This document shows, piece after piece, positions 1-7,640 of a DNA stretch of 64,000 nucleotides; the stretch's first letter is position 1; each line of letters opens with the position of its first letter. Under the pieces are notes generated by a model, which was not told where the DNA came from, did not search any database, and saw nothing but the letters and a program-made list of their open reading frames with translations. Origin of the DNA: Chryseobacterium glaciei (lineage in GTDB: Bacteria > Bacteroidota > Bacteroidia > Flavobacteriales > Weeksellaceae); assembly GCF_001648155.1 (NCBI RefSeq), contig NZ_CP015199.1:248001-312000 (forward strand), given 5' to 3'. A program made the position numbers and the translations under genes.

Positions 1-143
1 AACTTTCAGAATATACAGAAGACTATAAAGGAACCGCAGAAAGAGTGGAAAAAGCCTTTACAGAAAGGAATTGGGTAGGTTTAGGTGAACACAAAAAACT
101 GACTCCTCAGGATGCCTACAAAATTGTAGAAATGAGTTATTAA
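1..143 (+). CDS. C-terminal fragment of an unidentified protein
   Basis: The window opens inside an open frame (first full codon at base 3) that runs 46 codons to a TAA at 141-143 and ends in KIVEMSY. The composition is that of a soluble, charged protein with no membrane segment. I do not recognise the family from this tail. The gene starts to the left of the window, so its length, start and neighbours are unknown. Confidence 0.6.
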   Translation, partial: LSEYTEDYKGTAERVEKAFTERNWVGLGEHKKLTPQDAYKIVEMSY

Positions 144-146
144 TAA

Positions 147-214
147 AGCTGGAAGCTGGGAGTTTGAAGAAAGGAAGAGTTTAAGTCTTCCAGCTTCTGA
201 CTTCCAGCTCCCAA
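147..214. repeat. Intergenic inverted repeat (GGAAGCTGGGAG family)
   Basis: GCTGGAAG at 148-155 is complementary to CTTCCAGC at 187-194 and again at 201-208. TGGGAG at 157-162 is complementary to CTCCCA at 208-213. The element sits just after the stop codon of the first gene and may work as a transcript-end hairpin. Related purine-rich sequence recurs at 4456-4486 and, unexpectedly, inside a coding sequence at 8649-8679. Confidence 0.6.
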
Positions 215-315
215 TTAAAATTCATTTATTTACAAACATTCGTTTAAAAAACCTTAATTTCATTATAAATATTTCAAATTTATTTATATTTTAGCATATT
301 CTTAAATTTGTGATA

Positions 316-786
316 ATGAAAAAACAGCTACTTTTATTTGCCTTTTCCGCTTTGGCGCTTACTTCGCTTACTTCTTGTGAAGATGATGACGTTCAAGCTT
401 ACGACTTAGACACCCTGCAAGGTGAATGGAAAGTCAGTAAAAAAGAGATCATTTCAGGGAAAGACGGTAAAACTGTACTTAATACTGACATTCCTGCAGG
501 ATGTGAATTAAAAAATGTGACTTCGTTCAGTACTGATTATTCCACATCGTATACTTATTATGGTGGTGTAGGAGCTAATTGCCAGATCAGTGCGCAAGAG
601 CAGGGTAAATATACATATGACGCAGAAGCTAAGGATATGGTGATAACGTATGACGACAATATTAAAGTAAAATATAAAGTAATCATCCTTTCAAGCTCGG
701 AACTGAAACTAATGGATGTTCCTGGTGGTGGAGATTATAACGGAGATACAATCAACGATCTTTATTATACTACTTTTAAAAGATAA
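316..786 (+). CDS. Small lipocalin-like lipoprotein
   Basis: This 156-aa protein has a lipoprotein signal peptide: a KK-initiated hydrophobic segment ending in a lipobox (L-T-S-C, Cys near residue 21), followed by an acidic EDDD stretch as expected for Bacteroidota surface or outer-membrane lipoproteins. The mature part has the G-x-W start (GEWKV) and alternating polar/hydrophobic strands of small lipocalin-like beta barrels. I chose the ATG at 316 because the upstream GTG at 310 would add two residues before the KK of the signal peptide. A second lipoprotein of similar size and layout lies at 2599-3033. The ligand is unknown. A strong terminator follows. Confidence 0.65.
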   Translation: MKKQLLLFAFSALALTSLTSCEDDDVQAYDLDTLQGEWKVSKKEIISGKDGKTVLNTDIPAGCELKNVTSFSTDYSTSYTYYGGVGANCQISAQEQGKYTYDAEAKDMVITYDDNIKVKYKVIILSSSELKLMDVPGGGDYNGDTINDLYYTTFKR

Positions 787-790
787 AACA

Positions 791-819
791 AAAACTCTCG
801 ATTTTATCGGGAGTTTTTT
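791..819 (+). terminator. Rho-independent terminator
   Basis: AAACTCTCGAT pairs with ATCGGGAGTTT (one G-T position) around a two-base loop, followed by a T-run. It lies 5 bases after the stop of the lipoprotein gene. Confidence 0.85.
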
Positions 820-857
820 ATTAGAAAGAATTTTAATTAACTAAAAATTATTAAAAA

Positions 858-1514
858 ATGAAGAAGATGTTATCAGCATTATTATTGCTGACCTTTGCCC
901 TTTTCTTTTCACAGGAAAAAAAGCCGATGTATTGGCAGGACATTCAAAATTTCAAAAAATTAGATCAGGAAAATGCACCTGCTAAAGATGCTATTCTTTT
1001 AGTCGGAAGTTCATCTTTCACAAAATGGACTGATGTTGCCAATTATTTTCCCGATAAAACGATCATCAACAGAGGATTTGGAGGATCAAGATTAACGGAT
1101 CTTAATTATTATGCTAATGATTTGCTTTCTCCTTATCAGCCAAAACAAATTATTGTTTACTGTGGTGAAAATGATTTTGCAGACAATCATAAATTAAAAG
1201 CGAAAAAAGTTGTTAACCGATACAAAACGTTCTACAAAAAGATTCGAGAGAAATTCCCGAATATTGAAGTTGATTATATCTCCATAAAATACTCGCCAAG
1301 CAGAGAAAGTCTTTGGCCTCAAATGAAGGAAGCCAACAAAAAAATTGCAGCTTTTATGAAGAAGGAACCAAATGCAGAATTCATTGATATCACAAAAGCA
1401 ATGGAAGACGCCAACGGAAATGTAAGGAAAGAGCTTTTTGTAGAAGATATGCTTCACATGACTCCGGAAGGCTATCAGATCTGGACGAAGGTGATGAATC
1501 CTTATATGAAATAA
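858..1514 (+). CDS. SGNH/GDSL-family hydrolase, exported
   Basis: The 218-aa protein has an N-terminal signal peptide (MKKMLSALLLLTFALFFSQ). It carries the SGNH blocks in order: GSSSF with the nucleophile Ser (block I, about residue 51), the Gly of GFGGSR (block II), GEND with the Asn (block III), and D-M-L-H with the catalytic Asp/His near the C-terminus (block V). It is probably a periplasmic or secreted esterase or carbohydrate esterase; the sequence does not define the substrate. It may be co-transcribed with the TPR gene that starts 10 bp downstream. Confidence 0.85.
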   Translation: MKKMLSALLLLTFALFFSQEKKPMYWQDIQNFKKLDQENAPAKDAILLVGSSSFTKWTDVANYFPDKTIINRGFGGSRLTDLNYYANDLLSPYQPKQIIVYCGENDFADNHKLKAKKVVNRYKTFYKKIREKFPNIEVDYISIKYSPSRESLWPQMKEANKKIAAFMKKEPNAEFIDITKAMEDANGNVRKELFVEDMLHMTPEGYQIWTKVMNPYMK

Positions 1515-1523
1515 TTTTCAACC

Positions 1524-2486
1524 ATGATAAAAAAACGACTAACCATTTTAATTCCTATTTTCATTTGTTCTTTGATGTTTGCTCAGAAAGACACCAAAAA
1601 GGAAGTACTGAAGGAACTTTCAGAAAAAGCTTGTCAATGTACAGATTCAATCAGATTACTTAATCGGAATAAAAAAGATATCCTGAAAGATGTGCATGAC
1701 TGTATCGACAAATATACAGGAGCATTACAAATTTCTACTCTTCTTTCAGGTGCAGAAGATTTAGCAAAGACCGCTCCGGAAGTAAACGGAAAAAAACAAA
1801 TAAATCTAAATTTCAATACGAGCAAAGACTCTAAGCAATATATAGATAGCTACAATGATATTGAACGATATCTGATGAATAACTGCCAAAGTGTTAAAAA
1901 TATTGCCACAACTTCTGAAACTAATGATGAAGGATTTTCTAAAGATAATGAGGCTATGGATTTTTACCATAATGGACGAGCGCTAACAGAAAAAAAGGAT
2001 TGGAAAGGAGCTATTGAGAACTATGAAAAAGCAGTCAAAAAAGATCCTGAATTCGTTTATGCTTGGGATGCTCTAGGAATCAATTATAGAAGAAATGAGG
2101 AATTTGATAAAGCAATTTCGGCATATGAAAAATCGCTGAAACTAAATCCAAAAGGGAAAATGGCTTTACAGAATATCCCTGTGGTATATATTTATAAAAA
2201 AGAATTCCAAAAAGCAATTGATTCTTATATGAAATTGGACAAGGTATATCCCGGAGATCCGGAAGTTTATTACGGGATTGGAAATGTATATTTTAACGCA
2301 TTGAAAGATGATGAAAAAGGACTAGACTACATCTGCAAAGCTTATAAAATTTATAGTAATCAAAAATCTCCTTACCGATCTGATGCAGAAGCTATGATTG
2401 CTTCTATTCATAAAAGCATGAAAGAAAAAGGTAAAACTGAAAAGTTTAAAGAAATACTGAAGAACAATAATATTAGTACTGAATAA
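1524..2486 (+). CDS. Exported TPR-repeat protein
   Basis: This 320-aa protein has a signal peptide (hydrophobic LTILIPIFICSLMFAQ) and a Cys-containing N-terminal domain (EKACQCTDS). From about residue 145 to 300 it has tetratricopeptide repeats, recognisable by the W/A-G-x-x-x-x-A-Y/N-x-x-A and P-x-x-A/V-Y-x-x-x-G patterns (for example AIENYEKAVKKDPEFVYAWD and AISAYEKSLKLNP). TPRs mediate protein-protein contacts; the partner is unknown. It lies 10 bp behind the SGNH hydrolase, so the two probably form an operon. Confidence 0.8.
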   Translation: MIKKRLTILIPIFICSLMFAQKDTKKEVLKELSEKACQCTDSIRLLNRNKKDILKDVHDCIDKYTGALQISTLLSGAEDLAKTAPEVNGKKQINLNFNTSKDSKQYIDSYNDIERYLMNNCQSVKNIATTSETNDEGFSKDNEAMDFYHNGRALTEKKDWKGAIENYEKAVKKDPEFVYAWDALGINYRRNEEFDKAISAYEKSLKLNPKGKMALQNIPVVYIYKKEFQKAIDSYMKLDKVYPGDPEVYYGIGNVYFNALKDDEKGLDYICKAYKIYSNQKSPYRSDAEAMIASIHKSMKEKGKTEKFKEILKNNNISTE

Positions 2487-2487
2487 A

Positions 2488-2517
2488 ACAAGAGCTCTCA
2501 AATAGAGGGCTTTTTCT
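2488..2517 (+). terminator. Rho-independent terminator
   Basis: AGCTCTC and GAGGGCT form a short GC-containing stem directly followed by TTTTTCT, just after the TPR gene stop. Confidence 0.75.
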
Positions 2518-2598
2518 ATTTTAAACAATCAAGAAAATATTTTGAAGCAATAGAAAATTTTTCATTTCTTTGTGAACTTTAAAAAAATTAAACTAACC

Positions 2599-3033
2599 AT
2601 GAAGAAAATCTTATTTCTAGCTGTTTCGGCGGCTTTTGTATTCAGCTCGTGTAGTAACAATGATGATGATGACAACTCAGTAAATATTGTCGGAGTATGG
2701 AAACCATCAAAAACTTTAAAAATTTCAGGAAGTAATGGGAATCTAATTTCTACTGAAAATTCTTCTACCTGTAACAAAAAAAGTACTTATGATTTTAATG
2801 CAAACAATCAATTAACGAGTCATATTTTTGAAGATGATTCAAATACCTGTACAGATTTCGGATCACAGACAACGCCCTATTCTTATGACATGAACAACAA
2901 GAAGATTGTTATTGATGGTGATACTTATGACGTAGCAAAGCATACTTCAAACGAAATTCAAATTGTTGTGGATTACGGACAATTTAATAGTGATAATATT
3001 GAAGATCACATGATACTTGTTCTTACAAAATAA
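2599..3033 (+). CDS. Small lipoprotein, lipocalin-like
   Basis: The 144-aa product begins MKKILFLAVSAAFVFSSC, a textbook lipoprotein signal peptide with an F-S-S-C lipobox, followed by an Asn/Asp-rich linker. The first strand has the G-x-W motif (GVWKP). The remainder is a hydrophilic beta-rich domain with two Cys (STCNKK, NTCTD). I start at the ATG at 2599 rather than the in-frame GTG 27 bases upstream, because this puts the Lys-rich n-region at the N-terminus. It resembles the gene at 316-786 in size, lipobox and domain layout, so the two may be paralogs. Function unknown. Confidence 0.65.
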   Translation: MKKILFLAVSAAFVFSSCSNNDDDDNSVNIVGVWKPSKTLKISGSNGNLISTENSSTCNKKSTYDFNANNQLTSHIFEDDSNTCTDFGSQTTPYSYDMNNKKIVIDGDTYDVAKHTSNEIQIVVDYGQFNSDNIEDHMILVLTK

Positions 3034-3062
3034 CAAAAGCTCCCGATTTGGGAGCTTTTTTG
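3032..3062. terminator. Bidirectional terminator between convergent genes
   Basis: AAAAGCTCCC (3035-3044), loop GATTT, GGGAGCTTTT (3050-3059). The stem is flanked by A-runs and T-runs on both sides, so it can serve the lipoprotein gene (+) and the helicase gene (-), which converge here. Confidence 0.88.
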
Positions 3063-3063
3063 T

Positions 3064-4416
3064 TTATTTCTTTCTTTTAGATTTTGAGATCGCTTTTTGT
3101 TGCGCTCTGTTGGCTCCAAATTTCTTAGGTTCTTTTCTTTTTGTTGGTCCGCCCCAGTTTTCTTTTTTGTTTTTATCCTTTTTCTCATGGAAAGCTCCTC
3201 CTCCATCATACAGCTTTGCATTTGCGGGATTTTTCATTAGAATTACATCTTCTTCTGAAATGATCTTTTTAGGATTAATTTTAACTCCTTCAGGGAAATC
3301 AACGAATTTTAATTCTCTGTCCATCAATAATTCAATGTCTAGCACAGGACGCTCTTCTTTTTTAGCAACAAAAGAAATAGCTTTACCGTCCTTGTCTGCT
3401 CTACCCGTTCTACCAATTCTATGAATATATTGTTCAGGAACTTCTGGAATTTCAAAGTTAATTACGTGAGTAATATTTGAAATATCCAAACCTCTCGCCA
3501 TAACGTCAGTCGTGATCAAACCTCTGATTTCTTCATTTTCAAAGCGTTTCATCGCCTTCAATCTGTAGTTTTGAGATTTGTTTGAGTGAATTACATCAAA
3601 CTGTTCAGGGAAAAGCTCATCAATTTTAGTAAATAATAAATCTGAATGCTTTTTATTATTAGCAAAAATCAAAACCTTAGACATATCTGCGTCTGATTTC
3701 AATAAATGTTCCAACAAATTGATCTTCGTATTAAAGTTTTCAACTTTATAGGCAGTCTGTTCAATTTTTTCAAGTGGAGTTCCGGATTTTGCTAATGAAA
3801 TCTCGATTGGACCAGCAAAATACTGAGCCAGCATTTCATCCACAGCATCTGTCATGGTTGCAGAGAAAAGGATGTTTTGTCTCTTGTCTCTCATCATTTC
3901 GAAAATATGCGTCAACTGTGGTCTGAAACCTAAGTTAAGCATTTCATCAAACTCATCAATGATCAGTTTCTGAACTTCTTTAAGAGAAATAGCATTATCA
4001 ATCGCTAAATCCATGATTCTTCCTGGCGTTCCAACTAAAATATCACAGCCATTGTTAAATAAAAGCTTCTGCGTATTGATATTTTTTCCACCGTAAATTC
4101 CGATAACTCTTGCAGTAATATTTTCCGTTAATTTTTCAACAATTTCAGTTACCTGAACCACTAATTCTCTTGTAGGAACTAAAACAACAACCGTTGGATT
4201 TCCAGTTTTGTTATATTTCCAAGTTTTAAGAACAGGCAGCAGATAAGCTAATGTTTTTCCGGTACCTGTTTGTGCAATTCCCATCACGTCTCTTCCGGAA
4301 AGTATAGGTCCTATACTCTTTTCCTGAATAGGCGTTGGTTCAAACAATTCCAGGTCTGCTAAAACATCTAGAACTTTAACCGGTAAATCAAAATCTGCAA
4401 AAGTTATTTTATCCAT
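3064..4416 (-). CDS. DEAD-box ATP-dependent RNA helicase (RhlE/DeaD type)
   Basis: The 450-aa protein has the helicase superfamily 2 motifs in order: Q motif EPTPIQ, motif I AQTGTGKT, Ia PTRELVVQ, GG, Ib GTPGR, II DEFD, III SAT, IV-V IFANN and TTDVMARGLDI, VI HRIGRTGR. A basic, low-complexity C-terminal tail (many K/N/R; ends SKSKRKK) is typical of RNA-binding extensions. It probably remodels rRNA or mRNA structures in the cytoplasm. Motif II reads DEFD rather than DEAD, which is noteworthy but keeps both acidic ends. The gene stands alone with its own terminator. Confidence 0.92.
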   Translation of the reverse strand: MDKITFADFDLPVKVLDVLADLELFEPTPIQEKSIGPILSGRDVMGIAQTGTGKTLAYLLPVLKTWKYNKTGNPTVVVLVPTRELVVQVTEIVEKLTENITARVIGIYGGKNINTQKLLFNNGCDILVGTPGRIMDLAIDNAISLKEVQKLIIDEFDEMLNLGFRPQLTHIFEMMRDKRQNILFSATMTDAVDEMLAQYFAGPIEISLAKSGTPLEKIEQTAYKVENFNTKINLLEHLLKSDADMSKVLIFANNKKHSDLLFTKIDELFPEQFDVIHSNKSQNYRLKAMKRFENEEIRGLITTDVMARGLDISNITHVINFEIPEVPEQYIHRIGRTGRADKDGKAISFVAKKEERPVLDIELLMDRELKFVDFPEGVKINPKKIISEEDVILMKNPANAKLYDGGGAFHEKKDKNKKENWGGPTKRKEPKKFGANRAQQKAISKSKRKK

Positions 4417-4451
4417 TTTGCAAAGATAGGCAATTAATTTATTTATGTATT

Positions 4452-4556
4452 AGAATGGGAGTCGGAAGATGGAGGTAGGAAGTTTAAAGCTTAATGTTAA
4501 AAATTTACATATTTACTAACTTCCATCTTCATGCTTCTAGCTTCAAGCCAAAAACT
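4452..4556. repeat. Intergenic hairpin repeat
   Basis: A purine-rich arm (GGGAGTCGGAAGATGGAGGT, from 4457) is followed about 45 bases later by a pyrimidine-rich arm (CTAACTTCCATCTTCATGCT). The arms are complementary over GAAGATGGA/TCCATCTTC. It fills the gap between two minus-strand genes and shares its first arm with 8649-8679. Confidence 0.6.
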
Positions 4557-4557
4557 A

Positions 4558-5058
4558 CTAAAGCTTAATACTTTTACTGATCACTTTAATATCATCATCC
4601 TTCCAGATGCTTGTTGTAATAATTACGTTTCCTTTCTTTTTGGGATCTTTTTTGATGGGGAATTTTTCGTCTTCCCATTGCGAACAATGTGTAGAAATAG
4701 GTGACACCAAGGGTTTCCAAACATTTTTGCTTAAAGTATAGACATATAATGGATGCCAGCAGCTTGTACACCAATTCGGGTAAAATCCGATGTCGTCTTT
4801 TCCGTCATTATTTAAATCTTTAAGATTGTATAAAGTTCCGTCCTTGGAGGGTGAAATGGTAAATGATTTTATCTTTTTATCACTAAAATAAATGATAGTT
4901 TCGCATTTTCCGTCGCACTCATCACTGCAGTCGCTGACTTTGGTGTAGGCATATTCTTTTGTTCCGTTTCCGTCGTAATCGCCTAAAACTCCCTCGCTCT
5001 TTTGGGAGAAAACTAAGGAACTGCAAAATGTAAGAGCGAATAGGATTACTGTTTTCAT
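4558..5058 (-). CDS. Exported FG-GAP/EF-hand-like repeat protein
   Basis: This 166-aa protein has a signal peptide (MKTVILFALTFCSSLVFSQ). It carries two calcium-loop-like motifs, DYDGNGTKEYA near the N-terminus and DLNNDGKDDIGF in the middle, which match the D-x-D/N-x-D-G-x-x-D pattern of FG-GAP/dockerin-like loops. Seven Cys residues in the mature part (CSDECDGKC, CTSC, HCSQW) suggest disulfides in the periplasm. Function unknown; the closest description is a small VCBS/FG-GAP-type periplasmic protein. Confidence 0.65.
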   Translation of the reverse strand: MKTVILFALTFCSSLVFSQKSEGVLGDYDGNGTKEYAYTKVSDCSDECDGKCETIIYFSDKKIKSFTISPSKDGTLYNLKDLNNDGKDDIGFYPNWCTSCWHPLYVYTLSKNVWKPLVSPISTHCSQWEDEKFPIKKDPKKKGNVIITTSIWKDDDIKVISKSIKL

Positions 5059-5069
5059 GATTAGTTTTT

Positions 5070-5165
5070 AATTTTTTCTATCATTCTGAACGAAACGAAT
5101 GTGTATTGAAGAATCTATTTTGAGATTGCTTCGTCACTTCGTTCCTCGCAATGACAAAATTGTGT
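5070..5165. repeat. Dispersed hairpin repeat (CATTCTGAACGAAACGAA...GCAATGACAAA type)
   Basis: The stretch has the head CATTCTGAACGAAACGAATG, the middle AAGAATCT, and the tail GCTTCGTCACTTCGTTCCTC followed by GCAATGACAAA. Related heads and tails appear at 41281-41350, 44640-44690 and 48311-48410 (GAATCTAAAC..., GGAATGACAAA). It lies between two minus-strand genes and could form a transcript-end hairpin. Confidence 0.6.
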
Positions 5166-5166
5166 T

Positions 5167-6816
5167 TTATTTTCGAGTTATTCTCAATAAAATAATAATC
5201 ACTAACAATATTGAAAAAATAAATCCAAGCAAAGCCACCAATGATATCTCCCCAATTCTTGGTCCGGATTCTGAAACAAAAACAATGGCTGTTGCAATAA
5301 TATTAGCTCCTAAAATCATGGCTAAAATCAAATTAACAATACTAGATTTGATGATTTGATTGGTCTTTTCAATATTCTTAATTTCACTTGAAACAGTGAA
5401 TTTATTTTCATCTAATTTTTGAAGAACAGAACGAAGTTCTTTCGGAATTTCATCGATATTATCTGTGAAATTCATCATTTTATCCATTCCATTTTTGAGG
5501 ATGGTTTTTGGACTGATCTTTTTGGTGAGAATTTTTTTGGTGTATGGGTTAAGACTTTTAACGATATCAAGATCAGGGTTAATGGTTCGTCCTACCCCTT
5601 CAATCAAGCCAATTCCTTTGAATAAAAGATAGAAATAATCCGGCATGTAAAGACGGTTATCTTTTAAGACGTCTTTCATTTTATTAATGATCGCCTGTGG
5701 ATCGATTTCCTTTAAAGAAGTACTGTGAACGAAATTCAGAATATCATCTACATCATTTTCAAATCTCCTTTCATCGGGGATCTCATAGCTTATCGCCATC
5801 TTTTTTAGAGATCTTACGATTTTGTGAGCATTTTTTGCGACGAAGCTTACAATTAAACTTTCAAGGATTTCTTTATCGTTTGGTTGAATTTTTCCTACGG
5901 CGCCAAAATCAATGAAAACAACTTTACCGTCTTTTTTAACTAAAATATTTCCTGCGTGAGGATCAGCATGGAAAAATCCATAATCCAGGATTTGAGATAC
6001 AAATAATCGTAAACCAACTTCAGATACTTTTACAGGATCTATATTATTGGCTAAAAGTCCGGCTTTATCGGTTACTTTTATTCCGTCAATAAATTCCATA
6101 CAAAGAACGTTGTTGTTGCAAAATTCTTCGTAGATCTTCGGAACGTATGTTTCTTTATTATTTTTAAAGTTTCGGGCAAATTGTAGAATATTATTCTTTT
6201 CATTAATTAAAGAAACTTCTTCTAATAATGATCTTTCAAATGTTGAGATTGCCTGTTTCAAATTCAGTTTTTCTCCTATTTCAGAGTAAGATGAAATTAG
6301 TTTTTCGAGATCTTTAATTAACAGGAGATCATCTTCGATAACGGTTTGAACATCGGCTTTTTTTATTTTTAAAATAACTTCATCACCATTCAATAAAGTT
6401 GCTTTGTAAACCTGTGCGATTGAAGCTGTTGCCAAAGGATGTTTCTGAACTTCAAGAAAATGATCATTAACCGAAATATTAAACTCATTTTCAAGAATTT
6501 CATGTACATTCATTTCGACTGTATCCACCTTGTCCTGTAGTTTTTGAAGTTCCTGCACCAATTCCGGCGGAAGAAGGTCCTCCCTGTTGCTGAACGTTTG
6601 TCCAAGCTTCACAAAGGTGGGGCCAAGTTCTTCCAAAACGAGTCTTATCCTTTCATACACTGTCCCTTTTGAAATGATCTCGTCTGAATTTGAGGAATCT
6701 TCTTCCTGCTTGTTGTTCCCGTTCATTCTTGCGAGCATATCTTTAAATCCATATTTACTTAATACGGAAATTAATCTCGCGGATCTCTTAAACTTTCTTT
6801 GTTGCTTGTCGAACAT
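5167..6816 (-). CDS. ABC1/UbiB (AarF) atypical kinase family protein
   Basis: The 549-aa protein has the UbiB-family signatures: the KxGQ-type motif FVKLGQTFS near residue 90, the Ala-rich loop TASIAQVYKA that replaces the P-loop, the catalytic HADPHAGN motif, and the DFG equivalent FIDFGAVG. Two hydrophobic segments close the protein (about 490-545), as in bacterial UbiB, giving a membrane anchor. Members support isoprenoid-quinone biosynthesis or lipid homeostasis through ATPase activity rather than classical protein phosphorylation. It is not in a recognisable quinone operon here. The start used gives the expected family length. Confidence 0.88.
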   Translation of the reverse strand: MFDKQQRKFKRSARLISVLSKYGFKDMLARMNGNNKQEEDSSNSDEIISKGTVYERIRLVLEELGPTFVKLGQTFSNREDLLPPELVQELQKLQDKVDTVEMNVHEILENEFNISVNDHFLEVQKHPLATASIAQVYKATLLNGDEVILKIKKADVQTVIEDDLLLIKDLEKLISSYSEIGEKLNLKQAISTFERSLLEEVSLINEKNNILQFARNFKNNKETYVPKIYEEFCNNNVLCMEFIDGIKVTDKAGLLANNIDPVKVSEVGLRLFVSQILDYGFFHADPHAGNILVKKDGKVVFIDFGAVGKIQPNDKEILESLIVSFVAKNAHKIVRSLKKMAISYEIPDERRFENDVDDILNFVHSTSLKEIDPQAIINKMKDVLKDNRLYMPDYFYLLFKGIGLIEGVGRTINPDLDIVKSLNPYTKKILTKKISPKTILKNGMDKMMNFTDNIDEIPKELRSVLQKLDENKFTVSSEIKNIEKTNQIIKSSIVNLILAMILGANIIATAIVFVSESGPRIGEISLVALLGFIFSILLVIIILLRITRK

Positions 6817-6829
6817 AATCTATTTTCAA

Positions 6830-7276
6830 TAAAAAATGGAGTTGCAAAGTAACTCCAAAAATTATTCCTATTCTGTATTTTTATAGGTCTTTATGAATAT
6901 TGTATAAGTCATCTGCGGTTTTACTATTACCAATGCCAATTTTGAATTTGCAAAAAGCTACTATTAAACTTTTTAATGAAGTATTTACAATTTTAGAATT
7001 TATATTTTCATTTTTTGATTTAATACCATACAATAATTATGATTAACACAAAAAAATACATAAACCACAACACATACACTAAACAAAAACTTGAAAATTC
7101 ATTAAATTAAAACAAACATAAATTAAAAATATTAGTTTGTTGATATCTAAGCTTTAATTCTATGAATAAATTCAATTAAATACAATAATTTAACTTAAAA
7201 AGACCATTGTTCAGACTTTTATTCACACGTAAATTCTTTAACAATTTTTAAAAAATATATTTATCTTCGCAGCAGA
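6830..7276. other. AT-rich intergenic stretch
   Basis: About 450 bp of very AT-rich DNA between the minus-strand UbiB gene and the plus-strand Rhs locus. I see no ORF with coding character. Just before the structured element, TATCTTCG at 7262-7269 differs by one base from the Bacteroidota -7 box TAnnTTTG and could be a weak promoter, but no -33 TTG is correctly spaced. Confidence 0.4.
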
Positions 7277-7466
7277 TTTTAACAAAAACAAAGCGTAAGC
7301 TATCATTCAGGCTAGAGAAAACTGCGAATATTCTTAACAACCCTAAAATGATAGACTTACGCTCGTGCTCTATACTGGGCGTGGGCTGTAGGTCATATCT
7401 GGTTGTTGGGTTCTTCGCAGTACCTCTCTAGCGGATTGATCTCAGTTCCACGCCTTTTGTTTTTAT
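7277..7466 (+). ncRNA. Candidate structured RNA: two hairpins with mutually complementary loops
   Basis: Hairpin 1 pairs 7292-7299 (AGCGTAAG) and 7301-7307 (TATCATT) with 7347-7353 and 7356-7363. Hairpin 2 pairs 7378-7384 (GGCGTGG) with 7448-7454 (CCACGCC) and is followed by TTTTGTTTTT. The two loops are complementary in three ordered blocks: 7311-7318 with 7425-7432 (GCTAGAGA), 7321-7328 with 7414-7421 (ACTGCGAA), and 7336-7342 with 7401-7407 (AACAACC). This yields either two kissing hairpins or one long imperfect hairpin crossed by two stems. It lies upstream of the Rhs operon. I do not recognise an RNA family. Whether it is a leader, a free RNA or a DNA-level site is open. Confidence 0.55.
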
Positions 7467-7640
7467 GAATTAATTTCCAACCTATCAGTAAAAAAATGCA
7501 TCCCTATATAATAAGACATAGTTTGTCGTGTCCTGAGGATTAATTTTGAAAGTAGATAATAAAAAAGTAAAGTAAGGAAATCCACATTTTCCGGAACATA
7601 ACAGTTTATAAATTTGAACACAATAAAAAAGCTAATGCTT

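Noticed and set aside
7277..7466. tmRNA, RNase P RNA, SRP RNA or an integron attC site
   Set aside because: None of the hallmark sequences (tRNA-like ends, P4 core, SRP Alu/apical loop, attC core motifs) are visible. A 6S-type RNA cannot be excluded, but the crossing stems do not fit its simple long hairpin.
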